Assembly: GCA_014380255.1 (NCBI GenBank) | Contig: JACMKG010000312.1 | Coordinates: 1 to 5,138, forward strand | Length of the DNA stretch: 5,138 nucleotides | Origin: Prolixibacteraceae bacterium | GTDB lineage: Bacteria > Bacteroidota > Bacteroidia > Bacteroidales > Prolixibacteraceae | Direction: 5' to 3' | In this document: one piece after another, positions 1-5,138 of the stretch | Layout of the letters: each line of letters opens with the position of its first letter | How positions within the stretch are numbered: position 1 is the first letter of the stretch | Position numbers and translations under genes: made by a program | The notes under the pieces: model-generated | Seen by the model: only the letters and a program-made list of their open reading frames with translations | Database searches by the model: none | Told to the model about the DNA's origin: nothing

Positions 1-135
1 GATAAGTTTTCTTTGGACGAATTAATGGGTGAAATAAAGATGCTTGAAGAAATAGAAAAGAACTTAAGTCCCTTTAATACGAACCAAAATTCTGACGACC
101 AGACGCAGTATGGTGCAACTCAGTGGTTTGGCTAA
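1..135 (+). CDS. C-terminal end of an unidentified protein (5' truncated)
   Basis: An open frame runs from the first base of the window to a TAA at 133-135, giving the last 44 residues of a protein whose start lies outside. The visible part begins with an acidic and lysine-rich stretch likely to form a helix (DELMGEIKMLEEIEKNL), followed by a polar tail rich in Asn, Gln and Asp that ends in ATQWFG. I see no catalytic motif or membrane segment and do not recognise the family. It lies upstream of ispF on the same strand with a 53-base gap, so co-transcription is possible. That the frame is coding is inferred from its amino-acid composition and its position; an untranslated open frame of this length cannot be fully excluded. 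Confidence 0.55.
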   Translation, partial: DKFSLDELMGEIKMLEEIEKNLSPFNTNQNSDDQTQYGATQWFG

Positions 136-188
136 TGGATGTTAAAAAGAATACAGTTAATATCAACGATTAAATAACAACTTTATTA

Positions 189-671
189 ATGAACTTCCGG
201 ATAGGATACGGATTTGATGTACACCGCTTAGCTGAAGGCGAAACCTTATGGCTGGGCGGTGTTCTCATTCCTCATAGCAAAGGAACAGTGGCCCATTCTG
301 ATGGCGATGTACTGATTCATGCCTTGTGCGATGCCATGCTAGGCGCCGCTAAGATGGGAGATATCGGCCGTCACTTTCCCGATACATCTTCTGAGTTTAA
401 AAACATCGACAGCAAGATTTTGCTGGCCAAAACCAATGCCCTGATTACCTCCAAAAGCTACAGAGTGGGTAACCTTGATGTGACAGTGGCAGCTCAAAAA
501 CCAAAGCTTAAACCCTTTATCCCGGAAATGGAAGAGATCATTGCCGATATTCTGGGTATCAGTGTGGGCGATGTTTCCATCAAAGCCACCACTACTGAAG
601 AACTGGGCTTTGAAGGCAGGGAAGAAGGCATCTCGGTTCACGCGGTGGTTTTGCTGGAAAGAATGAGCTGA
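189..671 (+). CDS. ispF: 2-C-methyl-D-erythritol 2,4-cyclodiphosphate synthase
   Basis: IspF converts 4-diphosphocytidyl-2-C-methyl-D-erythritol 2-phosphate into 2-C-methyl-D-erythritol 2,4-cyclodiphosphate with release of CMP, a step of the MEP pathway to isopentenyl diphosphate. It works in the cytoplasm as a homotrimer. At 160 residues it is the usual family length and complete. The N-terminal motif GYGFDVHRL gives the metal ligands Asp10 and His12, and the motif AHSDGDVLIHA (36-45) gives His44. GDIGRHFPDT (57-66) is the usual loop. The C-terminal signature TTTEELGFEGREEGI (134-148) contains the conserved Thr and Glu of the nucleotide and diphosphate site. The ATG at 189 places the first motif where the family expects it. 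No Shine-Dalgarno sequence precedes it, as is common in Bacteroidota. The gene ends in TGA. Confidence 0.97.
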   Translation: MNFRIGYGFDVHRLAEGETLWLGGVLIPHSKGTVAHSDGDVLIHALCDAMLGAAKMGDIGRHFPDTSSEFKNIDSKILLAKTNALITSKSYRVGNLDVTVAAQKPKLKPFIPEMEEIIADILGISVGDVSIKATTTEELGFEGREEGISVHAVVLLERMS

Positions 672-706
672 AAAACATATAGGCCACACAGTTGATAAGT
701 CAAAGT

Positions 707-728
707 AGCTTTAAATTGTTTAAAGTTT
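707..728 (+). terminator. Weak AT-rich hairpin downstream of ispF
   Basis: Bases 709-715 (CTTTAAA) pair perfectly with 719-725 (TTTAAAG) around a three-base loop, and one wobble and one A-T pair extend the stem outward. Three T residues follow the stem. It lies about 40 bases past the ispF stop and could act as a weak intrinsic terminator. The stem is almost all A-T and the T tract is short, so this call is tentative. Confidence 0.25.
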
Positions 729-753
729 AATGATTACGCTTCAGACAAGGCAC

Positions 754-781
754 AAATTGTAAATTGTAAATTGTAAATTGT
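754..781 (+). repeat. Four tandem copies of the 7-base unit AAATTGT
   Basis: Four exact head-to-tail copies of AAATTGT occupy 754-760, 761-767, 768-774 and 775-781. A related TAATTGTAATTTAATTT stretch continues to about 800. The array lies 46 bases upstream of the CoA-binding gene start, and its last copy supplies the ATTG that could act as the -33 element of the candidate promoter. Perfect short tandem copies of this kind can change number by slippage during replication. Confidence 0.85.
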
Positions 782-810
782 CTAATTGTAATTTAATTTA
801 TTGATCTTTG
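777..810 (+). promoter_or_regulatory. Candidate Bacteroidota-type promoter for the CoA-binding/thioredoxin pair
   Basis: The Bacteroidota primary sigma factor recognises TTTG, 17-23 bases, then TAnnTTTG. Here GATCTTTG (803-810) matches the -7 element at all but its first base. ATTG (777-780) lies 22 bases upstream as a possible -33 element and belongs to the last copy of the AAATTGT array. A transcript starting several bases after 810 would have a leader of only about 10 bases before the ATG at 827. The surroundings are AT-rich, so a chance match is quite possible. Confidence 0.35.
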
Positions 811-826
811 TTCTAAGTATAATCAT

Positions 827-1189
827 ATGAAGAAAACTCTTGTCATTGGGGCTTCAGAAAACCCCGAACGTTATTCCAACAAGGCCATCAAGGCCCTGCT
901 TGCCAACAATCAGGAGGTGGTAGCTTTGGGATTGAAAAAAGGTTCTGTGCAGGGAGTTCCTTTTCATACCGAAAAAGAACAGTTTGAAGATATTGATACG
1001 GTAACTCTATATATTGGACCTCAGAATCAACCTGATTATTACTCCTACATCATTGGGTTAAAACCACGCCGTGTGATCTTTAATCCAGGCACTGAAAACC
1101 CTGTATTTATTTCCCAGCTAAAAGATGCCGGGATCTATTCTGAAATAGCCTGCACCTTGGTTTTATTGGCTACAGGACAGTATAATTAA
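827..1189 (+). CDS. Small CoA-binding domain protein (CoA_binding_2 / YccU-like)
   Basis: The 120-residue protein is a single Rossmann-type CoA-binding domain, the usual size for stand-alone members. It opens with beta strand and loop LVIGASENPERYSNKA (5-20), the nucleotide-binding Gly-Ala-Ser turn and following helix of this family. The next strand (EVVALGLKKG) leads into a GVPFH turn near residues 43-47. RRVIFNPGTENP (about 80-91) matches the conserved Asn-Pro-Gly-Thr-Glu motif near the ligand site. The family is known for binding CoA or acyl-CoA in the fold of the succinyl-CoA synthetase alpha N-terminal domain, but the cellular role of the free-standing form is not settled. It should be cytoplasmic, with no signal peptide or membrane segment. 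Its TAA stop overlaps the next start by one base (TAATG at 1187-1191), which implies a shared transcript and probably translational coupling. Confidence 0.9.
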   Translation: MKKTLVIGASENPERYSNKAIKALLANNQEVVALGLKKGSVQGVPFHTEKEQFEDIDTVTLYIGPQNQPDYYSYIIGLKPRRVIFNPGTENPVFISQLKDAGIYSEIACTLVLLATGQYN

Positions 1190-1518
1190 TGGAAATCATT
1201 CATTCCCTGGATGAATTCAGGAGCGCGTTAGCGGAAAATAAAGCTGTCCTGGCCTATTTTTCTACCGATGCCTGTTCGGTGTGTACTGTGCTGAAACCTA
1301 AAGTGGCTCATTTAATAGTGGAGAACTTTCCTCAAATAAAAACCTTTTATATCCAATCAGATCATCAGCCTGAGCTAGCTGCCCAAAACCGCATATTTAC
1401 TGCCCCTACCGTGCTTATATTCTTTGAAGGCAGGGAAACCATCCGCAAGAGCCGTGTCTTCAGCATCGAGGATTTAAAAAGGGAAATACAACGACCGTAT
1501 TTTTTATTGTTTGAATAA
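1189..1518 (+). CDS. Thioredoxin-like protein with a CSVC active site
   Basis: This 109-residue protein has the length and order of elements of a single thioredoxin domain. A helix (SLDEFRSAL) and the strand KAVLAYFSTDA lead to Cys29-Ser-Val-Cys32, a CxxC redox pair at the start of a helix. TAPTVLIFFEG (71-81) holds the expected cis-proline, Pro73, opposite the CxxC. The Trp that normally precedes the first Cys is replaced by Ala28, and Gly-Pro between the cysteines by Ser-Val, so its redox potential and partners probably differ from those of housekeeping thioredoxin. No signal peptide is visible, so a cytoplasmic location is likely. The ATG overlaps the stop of the CoA-binding gene, so the two are probably made together. 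A role in protein or low-molecular-weight thiol exchange is inference from the fold. Confidence 0.87.
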   Translation: MEIIHSLDEFRSALAENKAVLAYFSTDACSVCTVLKPKVAHLIVENFPQIKTFYIQSDHQPELAAQNRIFTAPTVLIFFEGRETIRKSRVFSIEDLKREIQRPYFLLFE

Positions 1519-1523
1519 TATCT

Positions 1524-1597
1524 AATAACTACATAGACCCATAGGGCGCTTAGAAGAACGTAAATCGTTATAGTTCCTATGGGTCCATGTGGTTATT
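1524..1597. repeat. Long inverted repeat between convergent genes (possible bidirectional terminator)
   Basis: Arms 1524-1545 and 1576-1597 are 22 bases each and pair at 20 Watson-Crick positions plus one wobble (1530/1591), with one mismatch (1535/1586). The 30-base middle holds a small inner hairpin, AACG (1557-1560) with CGTT (1566-1569). The repeat starts six bases after the thioredoxin-like stop and ends five bases before the stop of the convergent beta-propeller gene. It could end transcription from both sides, although no long T tract follows either arm. The inner part of the left arm repeats CATAG (CATAGACCCATAG). It may be one copy of a dispersed extragenic palindrome family. Confidence 0.8.
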
Positions 1598-1601
1598 CCG
1601 T

Positions 1602-2834
1602 TTAATCTTTCCCGATGCAAAATAAATGCTTCTTGCCTCTCAGGTAAATCTTCCCGTTGCTGATAGCCGGTGAGGCAAACATGCCTTCTCCAATACTGTT
1701 TTTAGCTATATTCTCATATACGGACCCCGGCTTAATGACGGTGATCACCCCTTCATCATTGGGCATGTAAACCAAACCGTTGGCCCATACGGCTGATGGA
1801 TACTGCTTGCCCAGATTCTCCTTCCAAAGAATACTACCTGTAGCCGCTTCCATGCAATGCACCAACCCGTTGGTCATAGTGGTAATCAGGAATTCGCCTG
1901 TTAGGATGGGAGAGGGGACATAAATGGCGCCCTGTTTCGATTGCCAGGCTACATGAGTCTTGGTTACATCGCCCTGCCCGTTGGATTTTATAGCCAGCAG
2001 TTCACGTTCAGGCCAACTGCTGCTGATAAATACAAGGCCTGCCTTTTCACTGTAAACCGGGCTGGCACAGAACTCACGGGAAGGCCCGGTTACAAACCAA
2101 TAGCGTGAACCATCGGTCGGATTGTACGAACTCACTTCCTGGTTGCCGCAATAAATCATCTGCATGCGACCGTCTATTTTCCTGATCAGGGGAGTGCTGT
2201 AGCTCATGGCCGAATTCAGCAGGGGAGTTTTCCAGATCGTATGCCCATCCAACTGGCTCAGGGCCGTTACAAAGGCATTGGCTTCAATGCTTCCGTTGAT
2301 AATCACTTTGTCTTCAAACAAAACCGGTGTTCCATTGAAGCCATGAGGACCTTTAAAAGTACCGGGGCGCTGTATCCAAACCTGCTTGCCTGTAAAATCA
2401 TGGGCAGCAACAACAATGCTCTCACCATCCAGGAAGGAAACATAGATTTTCTGGCCGTCGGTAACCGGGGTACCTGAAGCCAGGCTGTTATCGGGATGGA
2501 TCGCTTCCGCTGGGGCTTTCAGAACCGTTGCCTTCCAAAGTAAGCTTCCGTCTTTGCAGTTGTAACAGAGCAAAAGTCTTTCCTGGGTTTCAGCATCAGC
2601 CGAGATCATGAAAAGCTTGTCTTCCCAAACAATGGGTGATCCATGACCGGTTCCAGGTACTGGAATTTTCCACATCACATGGGTTGTCGAATCCCACTGT
2701 GTAGGCAGGTTGGTTTCTGAACTGGTTCCGTCGCCGTTGGGGCCACGCCATCCTGGCCAGTTTTCAGCCTTTATAGTTGTAAAAGAGGATATTAAAAGTG
2801 ATCCAATGATCACGACGCAAAGTCTTAAATTCAT
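1602..2834 (-). CDS. Exported PQQ-like beta-propeller repeat protein
   Basis: The 410-residue protein starts with a signal peptide: a short basic N-terminus, hydrophobic core at about 7-18 and a likely signal peptidase I site after Ala23 (IKA/EN). The mature protein should be periplasmic or outside the cell. It begins with WPGWRGPNGDG (26-36), a motif typical of PQQ-like propeller proteins common in Planctomycetota, Verrucomicrobiota and Bacteroidota. Blade signatures follow: inner strands such as GSPIVWEDKLFM, GTPVTDGQKIYVS, GTPVLFEDKVIING, ASPVYS, PSPIL and ASPAISNGKIYL, alternating with turns such as DGSLLWK (95-101), TGKQVW, DGHTIWK and TGSILWK (332-338). About seven to eight blades fit, giving one propeller. 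The catalytic features of true PQQ dehydrogenases are not apparent, so cofactor binding should not be assumed. It resembles BamB-type propellers in fold only; the function is unknown. It is transcribed alone, convergent with the thioredoxin-like gene. Confidence 0.9.
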   Translation of the reverse strand: MNLRLCVVIIGSLLISSFTTIKAENWPGWRGPNGDGTSSETNLPTQWDSTTHVMWKIPVPGTGHGSPIVWEDKLFMISADAETQERLLLCYNCKDGSLLWKATVLKAPAEAIHPDNSLASGTPVTDGQKIYVSFLDGESIVVAAHDFTGKQVWIQRPGTFKGPHGFNGTPVLFEDKVIINGSIEANAFVTALSQLDGHTIWKTPLLNSAMSYSTPLIRKIDGRMQMIYCGNQEVSSYNPTDGSRYWFVTGPSREFCASPVYSEKAGLVFISSSWPERELLAIKSNGQGDVTKTHVAWQSKQGAIYVPSPILTGEFLITTMTNGLVHCMEAATGSILWKENLGKQYPSAVWANGLVYMPNDEGVITVIKPGSVYENIAKNSIGEGMFASPAISNGKIYLRGKKHLFCIGKD

Positions 2835-2881
2835 CAGTTAATGAGTTTATGGTTTGGTTAGCATTCTACGCTTTAAGTTTC

Positions 2882-2913
2882 TAAATATAGAAAAATAATA
2901 TCTGAAAGGCAAA
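2882..2913 (-). promoter_or_regulatory. Candidate Bacteroidota-type promoter for the beta-propeller gene
   Basis: Read on the minus strand, TTTG (2913-2910) is followed by 20 bases and then TATATTTA (2889-2882). The latter matches the -7 pattern TAnnTTTG at all but the last base, and the spacing is inside the known 17-23 range. Transcription would start roughly 40 bases before the ATG at 2834. The leader has no Shine-Dalgarno sequence. This is a motif match only. Confidence 0.45.
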
Positions 2914-3004
2914 GAGAACCAATGGTCTGATGCTTTACGTATTTTATTTGTAAATGGATTGTGAAGAATTTACGAGTTGTCTGCGTATTGCTTCTGGGTT
3001 TATA

Positions 3005-3059
3005 GATACGCAAGCAACACTCAAATTACACACAAGATACACACAATGTACACACAAGC
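3005..3059. repeat. Direct-repeat array with an 11-base period
   Basis: TACACACAA occurs exactly at 3027-3035, 3038-3046 and 3049-3057, each copy 11 bases after the last. Two degenerate units keep the same phase upstream: AACACTCAA at 3016-3024 (7 of 9 bases match) and GATACGCAA at 3005-3013 (6 of 9). The period is close to one DNA helical turn, so all copies face roughly the same side of the helix, as in stacked protein-binding sites. The period is not a multiple of three, which argues against a protein repeat. Confidence 0.8.
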
Positions 3060-3300
3060 TATGGAGGAATAGGGGAAAATCAATAGTACAGAAGCAATTC
3101 TTTTTTGGGACTATTTCGCTCCTTTTATATTTTTTTACGTTGAATTAAAAGCTCATTTGCCTGTTATATGCCCTTACGACAGTTTAATCGCTAACGCATG
3201 ATGGGTAGGAATCAAGGAAGGAGAACCCATTTGAATGAAGTCTTTGAATTAAATATTCATCTGACGCAGAAACATTAATATATAATAGGATCATTGATTG

Positions 3301-3623
3301 ATAAGAGAAAAAAGGATCACATGGAATTGTTGTAGGGAAATAAAGTAAAAAGTACGTTCTTAAAAATCTTACTTTTTTATCGAAATCTTAGTAACTAACC
3401 CAAGCCCCACAACTTTAATCTTATCTATCTTGGGAAAACAGGATGCAATAATCTGTACACTCCTTTTGTTTTAACATGCAAATTATAAGATAGATAAGAT
3501 CAGGCTCAGAAGGGGGCGCAGGGTTACTAAGATTTCAATAAAAAGTAAGATTTTTTTAAATAAACATTCCTTAGTGTGGCTTTGAAAAACACAAAAATTT
3601 CATGTGATCCCCTTTTCCCTTTT
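3301..3623. repeat. Nested imperfect palindrome of about 320 bases (MITE-like or large structured RNA)
   Basis: Three sets of complementary arms lie in nested order. The outer arms include GGATCACATG (3314-3323) with CATGTGATCC (3601-3610), extended on both sides to roughly 3301-3328 and 3596-3623. The middle arms run over about 3360-3395 and 3523-3559, with a perfect 14-base core (3382-3395 with 3523-3536) and a second block around CTTACTTTTT, interrupted by one or two bulges. GCCCC (3404-3408) can pair with GGGGC (3513-3517). The inner arms are a perfect 14-base match (3418-3431 with 3487-3500), leaving a 55-base centre. No transposase or other open frame lies inside. The design fits a fold-back or MITE-like element, or a long RNA hairpin. 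I could not identify a clear target-site duplication. Confidence 0.85.
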
Positions 3624-3673
3624 TATTATAATTCCGTGTTCTTGCGTAAGGGGAATTAAATAATAAGTTTTTT
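3624..3673 (+). terminator. Hairpin followed by six T, at the right edge of the large palindrome
   Basis: AATTCC (3630-3635) pairs with GGAATT (3652-3657). The stem extends outward through TATTAT-type pairing (3624-3629 with about 3658-3665, with a two-base bulge), and a small inner stem CTT/AAG surrounds GCGT (3641-3650). A run of six T (3668-3673) follows. This has the form of a plus-strand intrinsic terminator, yet no plus-strand gene lies upstream within 2 kb. It may end a non-coding transcript from the palindrome or simply be part of that element. Confidence 0.4.
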
Positions 3674-3798
3674 GCAGATAGAAATGCCAAGGTTTAGCAA
3701 CCCACGCAAAACAAACCATCGGGCATTTTAAGTTAATGCAGGTTGCCCGGTATCGGATGTTGGAAACTTAACAAGATAGAGCAAAGAGTAAAAAAAAG

Positions 3799-3906
3799 CG
3801 ATTGACGTCTGGTGCCGAGTTCCCGGGGATAGGATATACTTCGGTCACAGGCAAGGTAAGAGCATAGCAGCAGGATTTTGCCCCCGGGTATCCGGTGCCT
3901 AAATCG
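3799..3906 (+). repeat. GC-rich long hairpin of about 108 bases downstream of hutU
   Basis: Arms 3811-3835 and 3875-3899 pair over 25 positions with only three mismatches when G-U pairs are allowed. The strongest block is CCCGGGG (3822-3828) with CCCCGGG (3882-3888). An outer CGATT (3799-3803) pairs with AATCG (3902-3906) across small bulges. Most non-Watson-Crick positions are G-U in plus-strand RNA but would be A-C in minus-strand RNA, which hints that the plus strand is the folded transcript. It lies about 60 bases past the hutU stop, antisense to any hutU read-through. A role as structured RNA or extragenic palindrome is inference. Confidence 0.6.
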
Positions 3907-3965
3907 AACAGCTGGCAACTTGAATTAATTATAACTTCCAAGCAACAACTATTCTCAGCGAATCA

Positions 3966-5138
3966 TTATTGCAGCAAGGAGTCTATCAGATTATCATCGG
4001 TAAGGTTGGGCAAAGTAACTATCAGATCCGGATTTTGCTCCATGGCCCTTTTGATGGCAAAAAGGGCGGGTTCATTGCGCGCCCAGCCACGACGGGCTAT
4101 CCCGTTGTTCACATCCCAGTAAAGCATCTGGCGCAGCCTCCGGGAGGCTTCTTCTGAGCCGTCGATGGTTAACCCGAATCCTCCATTGATTACTTCACCC
4201 CAGCCTACGCCTCCGCCGTTGTGGATGGAGACCCAGGTAGCCCCGCGAAACGAATCGCCTATCACGTTCTGGATGGCCATATCGGCTGTAAACGAAGATC
4301 CGTCATAGATGTTGGAGGTCTCACGGAAAGGGGAATCGGTGCCTGACACATCGTGGTGATCGCGTCCAAGCACAATAGGGGCGCTGATCAATCCATCACG
4401 AATGGCCTGGTTGAAGGCTTCCGCAATCTTAATACGCCCTTCACAGTCGGCATACAGAATGCGTGCCTGCGAGCCAACGACCAGTTTGTTTTTACCGGCT
4501 TCCGCTATCCAGTGAATGTTGTCCTGCAGCTGGTTTTTTATTTGCGCAGGAGCTGTAGTTGCAATTTCTTTTAAAATGCGAAGTGCAATTTCGTCTGTTT
4601 TCTGCAGATCATCAGGGTTGCATGAACAGCAAACCCAGCGGAAAGGTCCAAAGCCAAGGTCGAAAAACAGGGGCCCCATGATATCCTGAACGTATGAAGG
4701 ATAGATGAAACTTCCATCGGCATCAATTACCTGTGCTCCGGCACGCCTGGCTTCGAGTAAAAAGGCATTGCCGTAATCCCAGAAATACATTCCCTTGTCA
4801 GATAGTTGCTTGATGGCTTTTACTTGCCTGCCAAGGCTTTCAGCCACTTTCTCCTGAAATAGCAACGGGTTGTCGGCCATCATCCTGTTGGATTCTTCCA
4901 ACGTTAGTCCAGCGGGGTAGTAGCCCCCGGCAAAAGGGTTGTGCAAGGAAGTCTGATCGGTTCCAAGATCGACATGAATGTTCCTGGAAGCCAGCTTTTC
5001 CCACAGGTCAACCACGTTGCCTTGGTAGGCCAGTGAAACGGCTTCCTTGTTGGCGCTGGCAGTAAGCATCCGGCTGATCAGTTCATCCAGATCAACAAAC
5101 ACTTCATCCACCCAACCCTGATGATGGCGAAGGGTAAC
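3966..5138 (-). CDS. hutU: Urocanate hydratase, C-terminal part (5' end outside the window)
   Basis: Urocanate hydratase adds water to urocanate to form 4-imidazolone-5-propanoate, the second step of histidine breakdown, using tightly bound NAD+ in the cytoplasm. The frame stays open to the window edge: residues VTLRHHQGW (5112-5138) precede the valine codon GTG at 5109-5111, which is internal rather than a start. About 390 residues are visible. Clear family motifs are ARILYADCEGR (about 225-235 of the visible part), GRDHHDVSGTDSPFRETSN (258-276) and GATWVSIHNGGGVGWGE (299-315, the Gly-rich NAD-binding region), then WDVNNGIARRGWARNE. These match the long (about 670-residue) form found in Bacteroidota and animals rather than the 556-residue proteobacterial form, so roughly 40% should lie beyond the window. 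Its C-terminus is complete, ending in TAA. Other hut genes are not visible here. Confidence 0.96.
   Translation of the reverse strand, partial: VTLRHHQGWVDEVFVDLDELISRMLTASANKEAVSLAYQGNVVDLWEKLASRNIHVDLGTDQTSLHNPFAGGYYPAGLTLEESNRMMADNPLLFQEKVAESLGRQVKAIKQLSDKGMYFWDYGNAFLLEARRAGAQVIDADGSFIYPSYVQDIMGPLFFDLGFGPFRWVCCSCNPDDLQKTDEIALRILKEIATTAPAQIKNQLQDNIHWIAEAGKNKLVVGSQARILYADCEGRIKIAEAFNQAIRDGLISAPIVLGRDHHDVSGTDSPFRETSNIYDGSSFTADMAIQNVIGDSFRGATWVSIHNGGGVGWGEVINGGFGLTIDGSEEASRRLRQMLYWDVNNGIARRGWARNEPALFAIKRAMEQNPDLIVTLPNLTDDNLIDSLLQ

Larger units (their letters stand above)
2835..3965. other. Gene-free stretch of about 1.13 kb with several structured elements
   Basis: Between the start of the beta-propeller gene and the end of hutU I find no credible coding region. 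The longest open frames are short, low in complexity or made of repeat DNA, and none resembles a known family. The stretch holds the beta-propeller promoter, an 11-base-period array (3005-3059), a large nested palindrome (3301-3623), a hairpin with a T tract (3624-3673) and a GC-rich hairpin (3799-3906). Bases 3060-3300 contain only short hairpins, such as ATGGGT (3201-3206) with ACCCAT (3225-3230). Bases 3674-3798 show overlapping small inverted repeats, for example CGGGCA (3720-3725) with TGCCCG (3744-3749). Confidence 0.75.

Noticed and set aside
135..173. 12-codon open frame overlapping the first gene's stop (TAATG at 133-137)
   Set aside because: It is too short to support as a gene. It has the same TAATG overlap as the CoA-binding/thioredoxin junction but encodes only a short polar peptide and has no leader-peptide signature.
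339..689. Minus-strand open frame opposite ispF
   Set aside because: It is a shadow of the clearly coding ispF frame, with no motif of its own.
2241..2477. Plus-strand open frame opposite the beta-propeller gene
   Set aside because: It is antisense to a well-supported protein and shows no family features.
3005..3059. CRISPR array
   Set aside because: Units are 11 bases with no spacers of normal length and no cas genes nearby.
2954..3148. Plus-strand open frame of 64 codons
   Set aside because: It runs through the 11-base repeat array and an AT-rich tail, has no family resemblance and no ribosome binding or clear promoter signal. Its repetitive part is better explained at the DNA level.
3281..3286. 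TATAAT as a promoter for the large palindrome
   Set aside because: There is no matching upstream element at the right distance, the stretch is AT-rich, and Bacteroidota promoters use a different -7 pattern.
3799..3906. Integron attC site as an explanation of the GC-rich hairpin
   Set aside because: The ends do not match the RYYYAAC and GTTRRRY core sites, and no gene cassette or integrase is visible.
3733..3918. Minus-strand open frame of 61 codons downstream of hutU
   Set aside because: It spans the long GC-rich hairpin, its composition (many Arg, Ser, Cys) is unlike a real small protein, and it has no recognisable motif.
3895..4574. Plus-strand open frames opposite hutU (3895-4122, 3969-4157, 4353-4574)
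   Set aside because: All lie antisense to conserved urocanate hydratase motifs and have no recognisable features.

Overview
The window looks like chromosomal DNA from a member of the Bacteroidota. None of the readable starts has a convincing Shine-Dalgarno sequence. Two upstream regions carry matches to the Bacteroidota promoter pattern (TTTG, about 20 bases, TAnnTTTG). The proteins also fit: an MEP-pathway IspF, a small CoA-binding protein paired with a thioredoxin-like protein, an exported PQQ-type beta-propeller protein, and the long, eukaryote-like form of urocanate hydratase. A more precise placement is inference only.

Layout, left to right. The 3' end of an unidentified gene (1-135) is followed by ispF (189-671). 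A 155-base gap then holds a weak hairpin, four tandem copies of a 7-base unit and a candidate promoter. Next comes a two-gene unit (827-1518) in which the stop of the CoA-binding gene and the start of the thioredoxin-like gene share one base. A long inverted repeat (1524-1597) separates this unit from a convergent gene for an exported beta-propeller protein (2834-1602, minus). The last gene, hutU on the minus strand, is cut off at its 5' side by the window edge (visible from 5138 to 3966).

Between the beta-propeller gene and hutU lies about 1.13 kb without a credible gene (2835-3965). It is rich in nucleotide-level structure: an array with an 11-base period (3005-3059), a nested imperfect palindrome of about 320 bases (3301-3623), a hairpin followed by six T (3624-3673), and a GC-rich long hairpin (3799-3906) whose mismatches are mostly G-U tolerant in plus-strand RNA. 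These are the least explained parts of the window. They could be a MITE-like element and extragenic palindromes, or structured non-coding RNAs.

The genes serve separate housekeeping and catabolic roles: isoprenoid precursor synthesis, thiol or CoA-related functions, an exported propeller protein of unknown function, and histidine breakdown. Only the CoA-binding/thioredoxin pair shows clear translational linkage.
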